Positions 1 to 11,368 of a stretch of DNA of 64,000 nucleotides are shown piece after piece. Every line of letters begins with the position of its first letter. Positions within the stretch are counted from its first letter, which is position 1. The stretch comes from Xenoacremonium recifei (Eukaryota > Ascomycota > Sordariomycetes > Hypocreales > Nectriaceae), in assembly GCA_012184525.1 (NCBI GenBank), contig WOFQ01000003.1, positions 248,001-312,000 on the forward strand, read 5' to 3'. A program made the translations under genes and the position numbers. Below the pieces are notes generated by a model that had not been told where the DNA came from, searched no databases, and saw nothing but the letters and a program-made list of their open reading frames with translations.

Positions 1-238
1 CGCGCCGACACCGCCGCGACCGTCTATAGCTCCAACGATACCGGAAACGTCCAAGGTGATGCAGAAAAATGATCTATCGGAAAGTTGAATGCGTCGGGAG
101 CAAAATCTGAAAGAGAACGACTTTTCGAAGTAAAAATAAGAAAATGGAATCGCCACCAGCGAGGCCAGGGATAGGCTTATCCATAAGCTATGCCGTCCTC
201 GCTCGTTTATTGTTGTTTGTCGGAGCGTGTCTGTCGCA

Positions 239-2020
239 TCATATGCTCAGAAAGTTCACGTCCGAGATGCTTCTATGCCGTTTGTGGCCGTTGTCGCCCT
301 GATTAGAGGCTTTGCGCTTAGCCGAGACGGACTCGAGAGGGCTGCGTGAGAGGTCGCCCATCTGCTTCTTCTGGCGCCGCATGGGGGTGAGCGGTACTGC
401 GGCAGTATCGAAGCGGTCCGACTTGAGTCCCTTGAGCGCTGTGTAGTTGTAGGGCCCGCTGAATGCGAGCGAGTCGTGGGTGGCTTGGTTACTGAGGATC
501 AACTGCTGGTTGATCTGGTTGCGGCGGAAGGCCGTCACTGTCTGGGAGTTGAGGTGAGACAGGACGTCGTTCTCGCTGGAAGCTGTGGTCGGCCTGATTG
601 CCGATGACGGCCTGGCCTCCTCGTCATCCTCTTCATCCGATGAGGCACCCATCGTGAGGAAGTCCTCAAAGTTGAGGTGCTTCTCGCACTCATCTTCATC
701 ATCGGGTGTGCTTGAAGCGCTTGAGCCCTCGTCGACCGCGTTCATTTCCATGTCATAGGGGAAGAAAGCCTCGGCAGGTCCCATGGATCCGTTGGCAAAG
801 TCACCAAAAGTTGCTGGAGAGAACATGGCGCTCAACATCAGGTTGGCCGAATTGCTGAGGATTGGAGACGACTGCTCTTCAATCGCCCATGGAATGTTGA
901 ACTGCTCGGGTGACAAGTCGAGCTGGCGTCGACGGTGAGGGGTGAAAACAATCATTTTGTTCATCTTGGGGTCCCAGACGGCGATTGGTTTCTTGTCAGA
1001 GCGGTCAAGGTTGACACGCCCGCTGCGCGGTTGGCCCTGCTCAGTCTTCACCGGGCAATCCTCATCCGAGTCGGTAATGTCGCTCATGGCGTTGGAGGGT
1101 CGACGGATCTTTCTCCGGGTCACGGGCTCCGGGATGTCTTCGTCCTCATCGGTGGTGTCGCCGTCCGCTGGGGTGACATGTGTTAGCATAACCAAGGACA
1201 CGAGTCCTGCGTGGCGACAGGACTCACTCTCATAGCCGTCGAGCTCCAGATCGTGGGACTCCTCAAAGACCGGCACGGATGGGGATGTAATGGTGTGCAA
1301 GTGTACGGGTTGCGGGGTGGCCACCGGTGTCTCATCATCAAGGAGCTTGCCAATGATGGCCTCGGCATCCGAATCTTCCTCAGTGTAGGGGTCGTGGTTG
1401 AAGTCCCAGAACGAAGCGGATCCCGATGAATCATCCGGGTCATTCTCGATTTCGCGACGGAAAGTTGAATCAAGGGAAGCTTGGGGAACAAAGAGATCGG
1501 GGAACATGTCGGCATGATCCTCGACATCCGTATCGGTGGAATCGGAGTCGCTGGGGGAGTCTGCAAAATGGACATGGCGCTCGACAGTTGGTGTATCGGA
1601 CTCGACAAAGCCAGCCTGCTGCAGAAAATCGGAAATTGAGCCCTCGTCTACCTCTGACATTATGCCAGCCCAACTACCATCCTCGTAGTGGTCAGTGTTG
1701 GGAACGGCTTCATCATCGTCTTCGTCGTCACCGTCTTGGTCGTCGTCTTCGTCGTTATCATCTTCGTCGTCAGACTGGAAAAGCGGCCGAGGAGCAGGCG
1801 GAGTTGCGACCTGCGCCTCTTGCATCATGTTCTCCTCCTCGGCCGCTGCAACATCTTCCTCGTCGTCATCGGATGAGTCGCTTATCTCGTCGACGGCTGA
1901 GTAGCCAGAGTCATCGGAGAGGTTGAGGGACGATTCGGAGGTGTCGGAGACCCTTCGGCGGCGGCTCTTGTTGGCCTTGACCGGGGTCGTGGGATTTTTT
2001 CGTCGCACGTTGCGTGACAT
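239..2020 (-). CDS. Acidic, Ser-rich, probably nuclear protein of unknown function
   Basis: I do not recognise the family. The first ATG in frame is at 2020; the frame stays open upstream but only through a TTG. Read straight through it is 593 aa. Positions 1168-1227 look like a 60-nt in-phase intron (GTGAGT donor, GCTAACA branch, CCCCAG acceptor), which gives 573 aa. The N-terminus is basic (RRKNPTT, KSRRRR), followed by long Asp/Glu/Ser runs and repeated SDSD/DDED patches typical of CK2-type acidic stretches. A distinctive basic block, WDPKMNKMIVFTPHRRR, lies near the middle, and the C-terminus is basic (KRKASN, GHKRHRS). Together this suggests a disordered nuclear or chromatin-associated protein, which is inference. 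It faces the kinesin gene across a 2.5-kb shared upstream region. Confidence 0.75.
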   Translation of the reverse strand: MSRNVRRKNPTTPVKANKSRRRRVSDTSESSLNLSDDSGYSAVDEISDSSDDDEEDVAAAEEENMMQEAQVATPPAPRPLFQSDDEDDNDEDDDQDGDDEDDDEAVPNTDHYEDGSWAGIMSEVDEGSISDFLQQAGFVESDTPTVERHVHFADSPSDSDSTDTDVEDHADMFPDLFVPQASLDSTFRREIENDPDDSSGSASFWDFNHDPYTEEDSDAEAIIGKLLDDETPVATPQPVHLHTITSPSVPVFEESHDLELDGYESESCRHAGLVSLVMLTHVTPADGDTTDEDEDIPEPVTRRKIRRPSNAMSDITDSDEDCPVKTEQGQPRSGRVNLDRSDKKPIAVWDPKMNKMIVFTPHRRRQLDLSPEQFNIPWAIEEQSSPILSNSANLMLSAMFSPATFGDFANGSMGPAEAFFPYDMEMNAVDEGSSASSTPDDEDECEKHLNFEDFLTMGASSDEEDDEEARPSSAIRPTTASSENDVLSHLNSQTVTAFRRNQINQQLILSNQATHDSLAFSGPYNYTALKGLKSDRFDTAAVPLTPMRRQKKQMGDLSRSPLESVSAKRKASNQGDNGHKRHRSISDVNFLSI

Positions 2021-4542
2021 TTCTTGAGTGTCCAACAGATATATGTAGGGGGTATTGTGTTCAATGGAAGGGATCTGCCCGTTGTTTGAGCAGTGTCAAT
2101 GGATGGGGATGTAATGCTCTGAAAGCAAGTACTCGTAACAAAGATTATTCAAGTTGTTGGACAGGAGTAGCTCGTTTGGAAACCCGTTTATAGAGTATAC
2201 GAGAGAGAGGGCAGGGCGTGGGTGGTGGTGACAAGGTGAGGTGAGAGTAAAGTGAGCAGTGTCGTTTTCAGAACGTGTCTAATTCAAATGATGCGTCAAA
2301 AGGGCCCCCCCCTCACAAGACGGTCCGAGTCGCAGAATCGTGATGGTCAGAGACAGACTCTCGGGAGCATACGCTCGCTCGAAGACCGGGAAAGCCTGTA
2401 GGAAACAATGTCGAGGAGAATTGATGGTAAACTCGGTGAACTGCTGGACTGCGGGCACCGACAGGACGGTCAGGCCCGCAGTGGGCGTTTACAGCTCAGC
2501 GACGGCCGAAGGCATGGTGACTCGACAAGTTTCGGTATTGGATATCTCTGAAGATCTCGGTCTTGATAGTGCGACTTCGTTGTCTTGGGACGGGGATTGG
2601 GGGATTGGATGGTGATACCGGGAAGAGGAGAGGGAAGAGAGGAGGAGAACGGCGGGAGAAATATGCCATTCCCAAACTTTTCGGCGGGTCGCAGTGGGGA
2701 GGGCGCTGATTGGCCCAGATCGCAGCGTCCCGCCCAGCGGGGGAGGACCCAGGGGGCGCTAGTCCGATCTAGGATGTCGGAAGCCAGGGTACGTACCGCC
2801 GGGTGTGCCTGAGCGCCTGAGGACCTGAGGTTTCACTATCCTGAGTGCGGCGTCACCGCCTTTCTCGCTCTCGCCCAGCAGAACACCTCAACTCGACGAC
2901 GTGGCTATTTTCTATCCTGGTGCTGGTGCTGCCGCCGCGGATGGCGTGCATTCGCTTCGATGCAGGATCAGCTTCCTATTCGGCCGTTTACCCTGCGCAT
3001 TAGGGTTTCTGACCTGCCATCGATGACTCCCTCCCGCACGAAGGACCACGGCTGATATCAGGAGACGTCGTAAGTTTCCCACCCCCGTCCGTCAGCCCCA
3101 GCTCGTGATTCACTGATTGCCCGCAGCAGTTTGCATGGACAGGCCTCGACATGTCCCAACGGCAGCTCAACGGCCAGATGCAGCTTTTCCTCTGCTAGTC
3201 TCTCCGCGGAGCAGCCTCTCCACCAAAGACCGACGGCATTCTACCGATGAGGCGCCCATCTGACTGGCTCTGGCAAGGCTTGACCCCTCCCCTCTTCCTC
3301 CCGCCCCACGCCCCAGCGCTAGAACCGGTCATCCATCGTCATTCAGGGACGCCCCTCGGTCGAGAAATTCTCAAGTCTGCGTTCTGCGGCGGTCATCCAT
3401 GTTGCCACGGCTGGCTGTGGAGTACGGATTGAGTTCAGAAACTTCTCGCTTTGACGCCCGACAGCTGATCATGAGAGATCAGACGAGTGGTGCAAGTCAG
3501 AAGGAATTGAGGGAATGGTCAGTTATCCCCTCTCTTTTCACGCTTCTGTACGTCTCGCGGGCTGGAATTTTCAGTATCAGTCTAAAGCTCAAGCCACCGA
3601 CAACCCCTCTCGACCTCTCTAGACTCTCCCCCTCCTTCTCGACAGCATTTTGCGGCTTTGCCGTCATCAAATTTGCTAGCGTCGCGCCTAGACTCAGACT
3701 CGACCACAGAATTCGGTCGTCAGTCATTACAGTCATCGTTTGCAGCCGTCAAGGTTACCTCCCGAACTGCCGGTGTCTTTCTGCCAATGGCCAGCCGCCA
3801 ATTACCAGGCAACACTGGGAGGAAGCACATGAGCTCGAAGGATGGGCAACATTATGACACCAACTTGCTCGACAACGCATAAATGGTTGCGCAAAGGTTC
3901 CAGATGATATACCGATGACTCACCTATGCAAGTCACCACCTCCATCCCCGGACTCCAAGCTTTTGGAGTAACAATTCTGGTCCGTGACAAAGCTCAGAGC
4001 TCTTCTGTAGGTTAGGCGATCTCGACTTTCCATGGCGCTTCATGCCACCAGCCCCAATGCAGCTCCGTACTGAAAACCTCCTTGAACTGATGTCTGAGAC
4101 TTGTTCCACACGTGAAAAGCCGCAGCTTGTGAAGACATGCATGGGATCGGATCAAGATCTCCTTCGGTAGGCCTGCCGTCAGTGTATGTCCCGTCTGGAC
4201 CTTACGATTGATCCCCATCCACCACGCCACCCACCCAGCTGGTCCCTTGAATTCTTTTTCCCTTCTAAAAATTCTTTGCGAATTCATCGTCTCCACATCG
4301 CGGGCCATCGCGTGCCAGCGGTTGATAGCGCGCTAACAAGCTCTTATCTTATCTGTCTGCAGGTTGCCCAGCCAACCAGACCGTTTAGGTCGTTGAGAAA
4401 ACAGCCATGCAGAAACGGTCTCCAACTGCGTGCGTAGACAAATCATCATTATCCATGAACCCGGCTTGTCGCTCTTTGCTCCATCGTCGAACTTGCATCG
4501 TAAACTGAACCTTTCGGCAACGGCAGCAGAGAACTGGACATC
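2021..4542. other. Divergent intergenic region between the acidic-protein gene and the kinesin gene
   Basis: No convincing protein gene is visible. Short open frames here have alternative starts or no recognisable sequence. It probably contains two long 5' leaders and the promoters. A well-formed plus-strand intron (GTAAGT at 3070, CACTGAT branch, GCAG ending at 3126; 57 nt) lies in non-coding sequence, so a spliced leader or non-coding transcript is possible. Confidence 0.5.
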
Positions 4543-7168
4543 ATGGACGCTTCACGTAAAACGTCGCATAACCTATTCGAGGTCTACCTTCGACTGCGAC
4601 CGCCGCCTCAGGGCTCCAACACGCAGACAGAGCCCATTCTCAGCGTTGAGGAAGCCGAAAAAGGCTCGCATCCAACTCACATCACGCTGAATCCTCCGAC
4701 AGACCGCCGACGAGCCATCGAGAAATTCGCCTTTACGCAAGTCTTTGAGGAGGAGGCCTCGCAACTCGATGTTTTCCACTGCACTGAGATCGTGCCGCTC
4801 GTGGAGGGCGTTCTGGCTCCCCAAGGCGGTGAGGGAACCGATGCTGTTGTTGCTACTCTAGGAGTCACTGGCTCGGGAAAGGTGAGGAGAACAGGAGGGG
4901 GGGTCTTCATCAACATGCTGACATTAAATAGACACATACTATTCTCGGATCGAAGAGCCAACGCGGTCTCACCCAGCTTGCCATGGACGTCCTCTTCCGA
5001 TCCATCGACACCAGCATGGTCGACTCCAACACGCTCTATTCTGTCCTCGATTCTCTCCAGGCCTGTGACGCGTCAGAATCTGCTCTGGTCGCCGCTGCAC
5101 ACTTCCTCGATTCGACGGGCTCCGACCCTATGCAAACATCACGGGCTCCTTCAAGGGCTGCAACTCCAATGATTGTACGACTACCCCAGCAAGCGACTCT
5201 TTCTCTTTTCGATTCGATTATTCGCGCAAAGCATGACCCGAAGCTGCATGATCCGATGCCGGGGACATTTCCCGACTCAGTTTCTTCAAGTCCGAAAAGT
5301 GTACGACTTGTCAGTGAAGCAGAGGAGACGCTTCGGTTGAAGGAGCGATAGCATCTCTCCGCCGACCGGGATAGAACACCTCTGTCGAGTCTCAAGCTGT
5401 CTGCTAGCGCTATGAACGTGCCTGTGACGCCTAAGCGGGCGCCTAGGAGACACTTCATGTCCCTCACTTCCGCCTCCCGTATGAAGAATGTTGCTAAACA
5501 ATATATCAAGGGCGAACACAGTATCATGTCCCCCGGACCGCGACGGAACATTCAACGACCCTCGACACTTCCGCAAACACCCGACGTCAGCGGAATCAAC
5601 GTGTCCTGCGATCCCTCAGCCGATTATGTCGTGGTCATCTCCATGTATGAGGTGCACAACGACCGCATCTACGATCTTCTAACCCCAGCTACGAAGTCGA
5701 CGGCCACCAAGGAGTTCCGACGACGTGCACTACTCTTCAAATCCACCGAGCTGTCTCCTGACCGGAAGGTCGTGGCCGGTCTGCGCAAAGTTGTTTGCAC
5801 GACGTTCAACGAGGCACTGATGGTGGTAGAGGCCGGACTTCAAGAGAGAAGGGTCGCCGGTACCGGAAGCAACAGCGTCTCCAGCCGCAGTCACGGCTTC
5901 TTCTGCTTTGAGGTCAAGAAGCGAACACGTGGACGGAGGGCTGGTCCTTGGGTTGGCAATAAGCTAACCATTGTCGATCTGGCTGGCAGCGAGCGGGCGC
6001 GGGAGGCCAAGACTCATGGCGCAACGCTGGTAGAAGCGGGCAAGATCAACGAGAGCCTCATGTATCTCGGCCAATGCCTCCAGACTCAGAGCGAAGCCGG
6101 AAACTCCAGCAAGGTCAGTATCACCGTCAGCGTTCCACCGTGGGCGCAGCTAACGCGTGGCAGCCAAACATTGTTCCGTATCGGCAGTGCAAGCTCACCG
6201 AGCTCCTCTTCTCCAACTCGTTCCCGTCAGCATCGGCGAGCTCGCACCCTCACTCTCCGCGACGAAACCCCCAGAAAGGTGTCATGATCGTGACGGCCGA
6301 CCCTCGCGGCGACTTCAACGCTACCTCGCAGATTCTTCGATACAGCGCCCTCGCTCGAGAGGTGGCTGTTCCGCGCATCCCCTCCATTACAGCGACCATC
6401 CTCGCCCATCCTCCGCCTGCGGCTAACAACCGACCACCCAGCCCGGTGCATCATCACACTCGGCCGTTCTTGCCCGCTGGTTCAGGCTCTTATAGGAACT
6501 ACACGCCGCCGATGAGCTCCGACGAGCGCGCTACTATGGAGATTGCTGCTCTGGAGATTGCTCGCATGAGCGACGAGCTGGACCAACTGCGTGCTGAGGT
6601 TGACCACCAGACTGAGGCGCGAGTGACAGCCGAGGCTCACCTTCTTACGATGGAGGACCGCATGCTGGACCTTGAAGCTGCCATCCGTGAGGACTGTGCC
6701 GCCGAATTCGAGCAGCGACTGGCTCTTGAGATGGCGCGTTGGAAGGCATCCATGGACCTCGAGAAGGAACGCAACGATGAGCACTGGGATCGCAAGGTTG
6801 AGGTGCTCCAACAAGGCCTCGAGGCAGGTAATGACTCCGACTATGACAAGGAGAACATCCTCATCGAGGATCTGGAGCAGGAGGTTGAGCGCCTGCGCCG
6901 CGACAACGCCGTGCTGAAGCGTGAGTTGGCTGGACGCAGCCCCACGAAGCGGAAGCCTCTGGAGGAGCGTGACGACTATGGCGCTCCGACTGCTACGCCG
7001 GGAAGTGCTGCCTCGCGTGGTGAGGGCGTGACGAACCTTGGACGAAAGCTGGAGAGGATGCGCGTTAGTAACGAGAGTGTCCGATCTGCAAGCGGAGCAA
7101 GCCATGGCAGTCCCAAGAAGATGCGCAAGCTGGGGAACCGGCGGTGGGAGGAAGACGAGCTGCTGTAG
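4543..7168 (+). CDS. Kinesin-6-like motor protein (in-frame stop or cryptic intron inside)
   Basis: A microtubule motor, probably acting in the mitotic spindle midzone (as known for kinesin-6 such as Klp9/MKLP). The exons are 4543-4881, 4932-6113 and 6164-7168. Splicing at 4882-4931 completes the P-loop GSGKTHTI. Switch I (NSVSSRSH), switch II (DLAGSE, about residue 465) and YRQCKLTELL follow. A long insertion sits before the ISMYEVHNDRIYDLL strand, at the place where kinesin-6 motors carry their enlarged loop 6. The C-terminal third is a predicted coiled coil (about 6510-6930), then a basic tail. Oddity: a TAG at 5349-5351 interrupts this insertion in the same frame. A 51-nt phase-0 intron at 5301-5351 (GTACGA to TAG) would remove it (823 aa), though its branch site is weak. 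Otherwise the copy carries a nonsense mutation. Confidence 0.85.
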
Positions 7169-7479
7169 GACTACTAGCTCTGATATGATGTTCTTTCATA
7201 CCGTTGGATGGCATGGCTGCAAGACTGCTTGGGTTTGGTCGGATGGATACGGTTAGGGATGTAGACTGGTTGTGCTTTTGTTGGAAGACTTGTTGGCTGG
7301 ACGGCTTGGAGTATACCCACTTGTGTAATGTTTTGTTGATAAGCGCTCAGGGTTAGTCGATACATTCATTTCGATTTTAAAGCGATGGTATAAGAGATCT
7401 CCTTGGAAGCAAGTTGTGTTTCGTCTTGTTGGTTCTCTGACGTTGGGTATATTCTATGCTTCAATTCAGAAGTCTTGTG
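7169..7479. other. Convergent 3' intergenic region
   Basis: This lies between the stop codons of the kinesin gene (+) and the four-TM protein gene (-). It should hold both 3' UTRs. No coding signal is seen. Confidence 0.5.
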
Positions 7480-8513
7480 TTATACCCTCCTGGCCTCAGG
7501 GGCAAAGTACTCTTTCAGACCATGCGTTGCTGGCACCTGCGCTTCGTTCTTGACCTCTTGAACAGCTGCAGAGCTCGCCTCCCGGCTCTGCAAAGGGATG
7601 TTGCTTTGCTCAGGCACATCAATCTTCTTCCCCTTAGACATCGGTCGCCAACCGTGCGATTTTCCTCCAATCTTAGCAGTCCCCTTCGCCGAGTCTCTCC
7701 TCCCAGCTCTATTCCTCCTCGCCGTATCAACACAGGCACCAACGAACAGCACAAAATGCATCACGAATACACATAGCGTGAAGGCAGTCGTCGCGGTGAA
7801 TGCCGCTTGCTTTCCGTGGAATATACTCTCGCGGCAGTTAAGGTCGTCATCAGAGTAGTAATAATTCCGATGGGGGTTGTGGTCCCAACAATGGTGATTC
7901 AAGCTGTTGGGGGTTATGTTTCCGAGGATCGCTGCTTCGATGGCCCCCATTATGATGCATGCGATCCAGAGAAGGAGATTCATTGCGACGTGAGCACCGG
8001 GATGGATGCCGCGAAGAAGCCCTCGAATATGGCGAGTGATCAGGTCGGCGATATCCCATAGTAGAGCTATGACAAGCTGTAGATCGGTGAGCATAGAGTG
8101 CTTTGATGCGAGTCAGGAGCAGGGAGCCGTACTATTGGGATACCAGCTGCGATCACGATTCCCCCGTCGTTGCGACCAATGATCGAGAAACTGATGCCGA
8201 GGGCAATTATGCAAAGGACGATGTCTGCGCAATGAACTCCAATCTTGGACTTTTCCCAGACAGGGTTCGTGGGAACTCTTGGTTGCTTGGGCTGTGGCTC
8301 AGTGCCCGGGATGAGGTATTGTGGCTCTGGTGCCTGCCACTTATCGAAGGGAAGGTTGTTTGCGCGTGCATATTGGTGGTAGGGAACAAACTCCCCGGTG
8401 AGACGAGGGTCTTCGTACTTGCGCGGTTGTTGTGTCGGCGGTGGTTGTTGAGGAGGCTGAGACCTTATTGACGGGGCGGTGGTGACGCTTTCGGCTATTG
8501 GCTCCAAGGCCAT
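7480..8513 (-). CDS. Fungal four-transmembrane (MARVEL-like) membrane protein
   Basis: Two exons, 8133-8513 and 7480-8076, joined over a 56-nt intron (8077-8132, GTACGG to CTACAG), give 325 aa. The N-terminal 90 residues are Pro/Gln-rich and cytosolic in character. Four hydrophobic segments follow: IGVHCADIVLCIIALGISF, a second spanning the splice junction (AGIPI/LVIALLWDIADLI), HVAMNLLLWIACIIMGAI, and TAFTLCVFVMHFVLFVGA. A basic, Lys/Arg-rich C-terminal tail ends the protein. The four-TM layout with the last helix followed by a charged tail resembles fungal MARVEL-type proteins. The family call is tentative because no diagnostic motif is visible. Confidence 0.75.
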
Positions 8514-9411
8514 CTTAAACTTTCCTGGAGGTTCGAGGAGAGTCTCGAAACTACAAGACTTTGTGATGTGGTTGTGACTGGTATTAATGTTCTTGTGTGT
8601 CTTAGGCGCGTGGGTGTAAGTACGGAGTAGAGGTCGTTAAGTTGGCAATGAGGAAAAGCGCAGGATGGAATCATATAACCAGTGCAAACAGACATGCGGA
8701 TCGAATGAAAGGCAGTCCTTAATGAACTTAAAGTATCCCCGCTCCCAGGAAGAAAGAGAACCCATGTAAAAAGAACCCCTGACAAGTGCTAAAATAAAGA
8801 GTCACGCCTCCATCTCCATGTTGATCAAGGACAGGCAACGGCCGCAAGACCCCGTTCTTACAAGGGTTAGGCACCAGAGCCCCAATCATGTTGTTGCAGT
8901 GGCGCAGGCATATCTTGGTGTTTAAAATAAGCTGCTGCTACCTTATCCCCGGTCGATTCATCGAATTAATGAAGAGCAGGGCTTGGCAACAGTGGGCTCG
9001 AGGTTTAGAGGAGACGGTGTAGGAAGTAGCCTGGTCTCTGTTGGCCCTAGGCACAGGGCTGAGTGCAGTCAGGTCATCTGCCGGAGGAAGGATTCGACTT
9101 GAAACGTCAATTCGCGGGACTCATGACCAACCAACAGTCCTGTTTCAGCAGGCCTGCAAAGAGTCAAGAAGATGAGTCTTGATGGCTCTGCGGCCGTAAT
9201 TCTTTGTGCGCAGATCCTGATAAGCCGTCTTGTTTGAAAGCATGCGCGATAGCTTCAAACAAACGAGCCTGCTCGCCAGTGCCAACCCATCGAGACGTAG
9301 GTTCACAGCCATGATCCAAAGCTCTGTAAATTGCCGTCTCTAAATCTAGACGGCCGGGTATCGATACATCGTTCTGCTTCAAGAACAGCCAAGACCAGCG
9401 GAGCCTTCTCT
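8514..9411. other. Intergenic: promoter of the four-TM gene and 3' flank of SEC11
   Basis: No supported gene. A 72-codon minus-strand frame at 9164-9382 lies just downstream of SEC11 and looks like 3' UTR. It resembles no family I know. Confidence 0.45.
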
Positions 9412-10043
9412 TTACTCTCTTTGCAACACCACAAACAACCCCATTATGCCTAGCATGACCGTCTTCAACCAGGGATGTTCGGACAGGAGGATCGTCACGT
9501 ATCCCACAAAGGGGATGTACCCAACGACACTTCCGATAATGTCCTTGCGCACAAGGTAATCCTGCCCTCGCGCGTAGAGTTCGGTGTCGTCCGCAACGTT
9601 GTTGTCGCCCTTGGTCAAGAGCTGAGCCTCCTCTCTGTGTCCCAGTCAGCGAAAGAATCCTCCAAAATTACCAGGAGCCAGACACTAACCCGCTGCCAAA
9701 CTTCCGCACGACGCGATGCACAATGGGAATGTCCTTGCCCCTCACATTGTAGACCACGACTTCGCCAATATCGGTATCGCGGAGGAGGTTCCGATTCCAT
9801 AGGAACAGCAGGTCGCCACGCTGGAAGGCCGGCTCCATAGAGCCTGAAAGGACGACGACGATCGGGCTCGGAGAGTCGCTAATCACGGAGAGACCTTTCC
9901 ACATCTCCAGAGGCTGTCAGCTTCACGTGTCGGTTTCGCACAAAGAATCAGTATCGGCTTACCATAAACGCGGTTGACAAGATCAGCGCAAAATTCAGTA
10001 GCTGCGCGGCAGCCTGCCGCGGGTTTTGGAGAGCGGAGAGCAT
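9412..10043 (-). CDS. SEC11: Signal peptidase complex catalytic subunit Sec11
   Basis: The ER-membrane serine protease that removes signal peptides (S26B family). Three exons (9963-10043, 9690-9904, 9412-9634) give 172 aa, the usual length. The introns are 9905-9962 (GTAAGC, CTGAC branch, GGAG) and 9635-9689 (GTTAGT to CACAG). The start [18 protein letters not shown] is typical of fungal Sec11. An N-terminal membrane anchor is followed by the nucleophile motif [11 protein letters not shown] (Ser about 49), the histidine motif PIVHRVV and the aspartate motif LTKGDNN. A hydrophobic C-terminal segment ends in [15 protein letters not shown]. All expected catalytic residues are present. It is transcribed away from the Hmp1-like gene. 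Confidence 0.96.
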
Positions 10044-10479
10044 ATTGGGAGCTGTTTGAGGAGACGAATTGGTGGGTTGACAATGATGAAGCTACTCCAT
10101 GAAGCTTCCTCCAGGTGGCCCTTTGGAGATTCACGAACTGGACATGGTGGCTCTCGGAGGCGCACGGACCATCTAAGTCTCCGGCCCCACTCATCCCGGA
10201 CGGGGGCGGGACGGCGGAAGGTGGGGGGAGATCACGGGAAGGCGCCTCCAACTAGAGATCGGTGGTGATGTCATGACAGCAGACAAAGGGTAAGACGAGA
10301 GCGATGTCATCGCTTGGATCCGAGCTGTCAGTAATGGAAGCTTGTACTTAAAAGCAGCTGCGTTTGGTGGCTTTCCCAACTTGACTTCTCTCAAACCTTC
10401 CTTCCAAAGCTTTGAGAATCCAAACGTGACTGAACCACTTACACACGAGGTGTTCCTACCCTATATTTAAACGTTCACC
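10044..10479. promoter_or_regulatory. Divergent promoter region SEC11 / Hmp1-like gene
   Basis: This 436-bp region separates the two start codons. A TATA-like TATATTTAAA lies close upstream of the plus-strand gene at about 10461-10470. No other specific element stands out. Confidence 0.4.
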
Positions 10480-10838
10480 ATGGCCGACAACACCAACCAG
10501 CAGCAGCAGCCCTCCCAAAACCAGCCAGGTCTTATTGGCAGTCATATCCAGTATGCTAAGGGTGCCGCAGAGGTGAGTGATGGAGATTTGAATCGAAATT
10601 GTCATCCCTGGGTCGCTAAAACATTCCTCAGGCTACTGTTGGGGTTCTCACTGGCGCGCATGCCTGGAAAGCTTCCGGCGAACAAGACAAAGCTGCTGGA
10701 TTGGCAGCCATGAAGAAGGCAGGCGAGGCGCGAGACCCGAGCCACGGCTACGGCAAGATCGAGGAGGTCGCGGGAAGAGTTACCGGGTGCGAGGGAATGC
10801 AGAGGGAGGGTGCGGCGAGCGCTCACAAGAAGGACTGA
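10480..10838 (+). CDS. Small Hmp1-like (mismatch/cruciform DNA-recognition type) protein
   Basis: Two exons (10480-10572, 10632-10838) joined over a 59-nt intron (GTGAGT to CTCAG) give 99 aa. After a Gln-rich start come GLIGSHIQYAKGAAE, ATVGVLTGAHAWKASGEQDK, AAMKKAGEARDP, GYGKIEEVAGRVTGCEGM and a KKD end. This is the layout of fungal proteins annotated as mismatched base pair and cruciform DNA recognition protein (Hmp1 of Ustilago), which also resemble bacterial CsbD stress proteins. The family assignment rests on remembered motif similarity. A DNA-binding or stress role is family knowledge, not seen in the sequence. The splice join is well supported because both sides continue one conserved segment. 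Confidence 0.85.
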
Positions 10839-11368
10839 GTTGGAGTCTCAAGGGATGCAGGAGCGATGATGTACAGTATTCAGCCACGACGCGATGTTGT
10901 TTTCAGACGCTGGGGATCAAGTGATTGGTATGAATTATGACACGAGATTGAAACTCTTTCTGGATAGGATCTTACCTGTGAGGAATTGACGCGACGTACT
11001 CTGTTAGGTCTCCCCTTTAACACAATCGTCCTTATCACGATACGCCATGTGCAGCATCGTGGCTTTGGTCCTTCCTGCCGCCGCGACAACCACACCTCTG
11101 CCGCACCTTCCCTCCAACACTCTCCTACCGAGCTCCAAATCTCTTCTCGACTCTCTCCCCGATCTGTTTTGTTTTCTTCATCCTCCATCCTCAAGTCCTG
11201 CTGCCAGCCGTCACTCTGTGGAAGCCCTCAGCTCGGCCTCATCGCCCTCTCCTTTGGCTCGAGCATTATTATCTCACTCTTACTCGCTAGAATTTTTTAT
11301 CTTCTTTTTTTTCTTCTTGCATCTTGCCTACTACCATACATCGGCGGTGACTTTCTCCGACTACTGTG
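10839..11368. other. Intergenic, 3' flank and pyrimidine-rich leader
   Basis: There is no supported gene. The part before 11369 is strongly C/T-rich (about 11090-11345), as is common in fungal 5' leaders and core promoters. The open frames there are low-complexity Ser/Leu/Pro strings. Confidence 0.45.

Noticed and set aside
9883..10251. 122-codon minus-strand frame overlapping SEC11 exon 1
   Set aside because: It is out of frame with Sec11 and is explained by the intron and leader of that gene.
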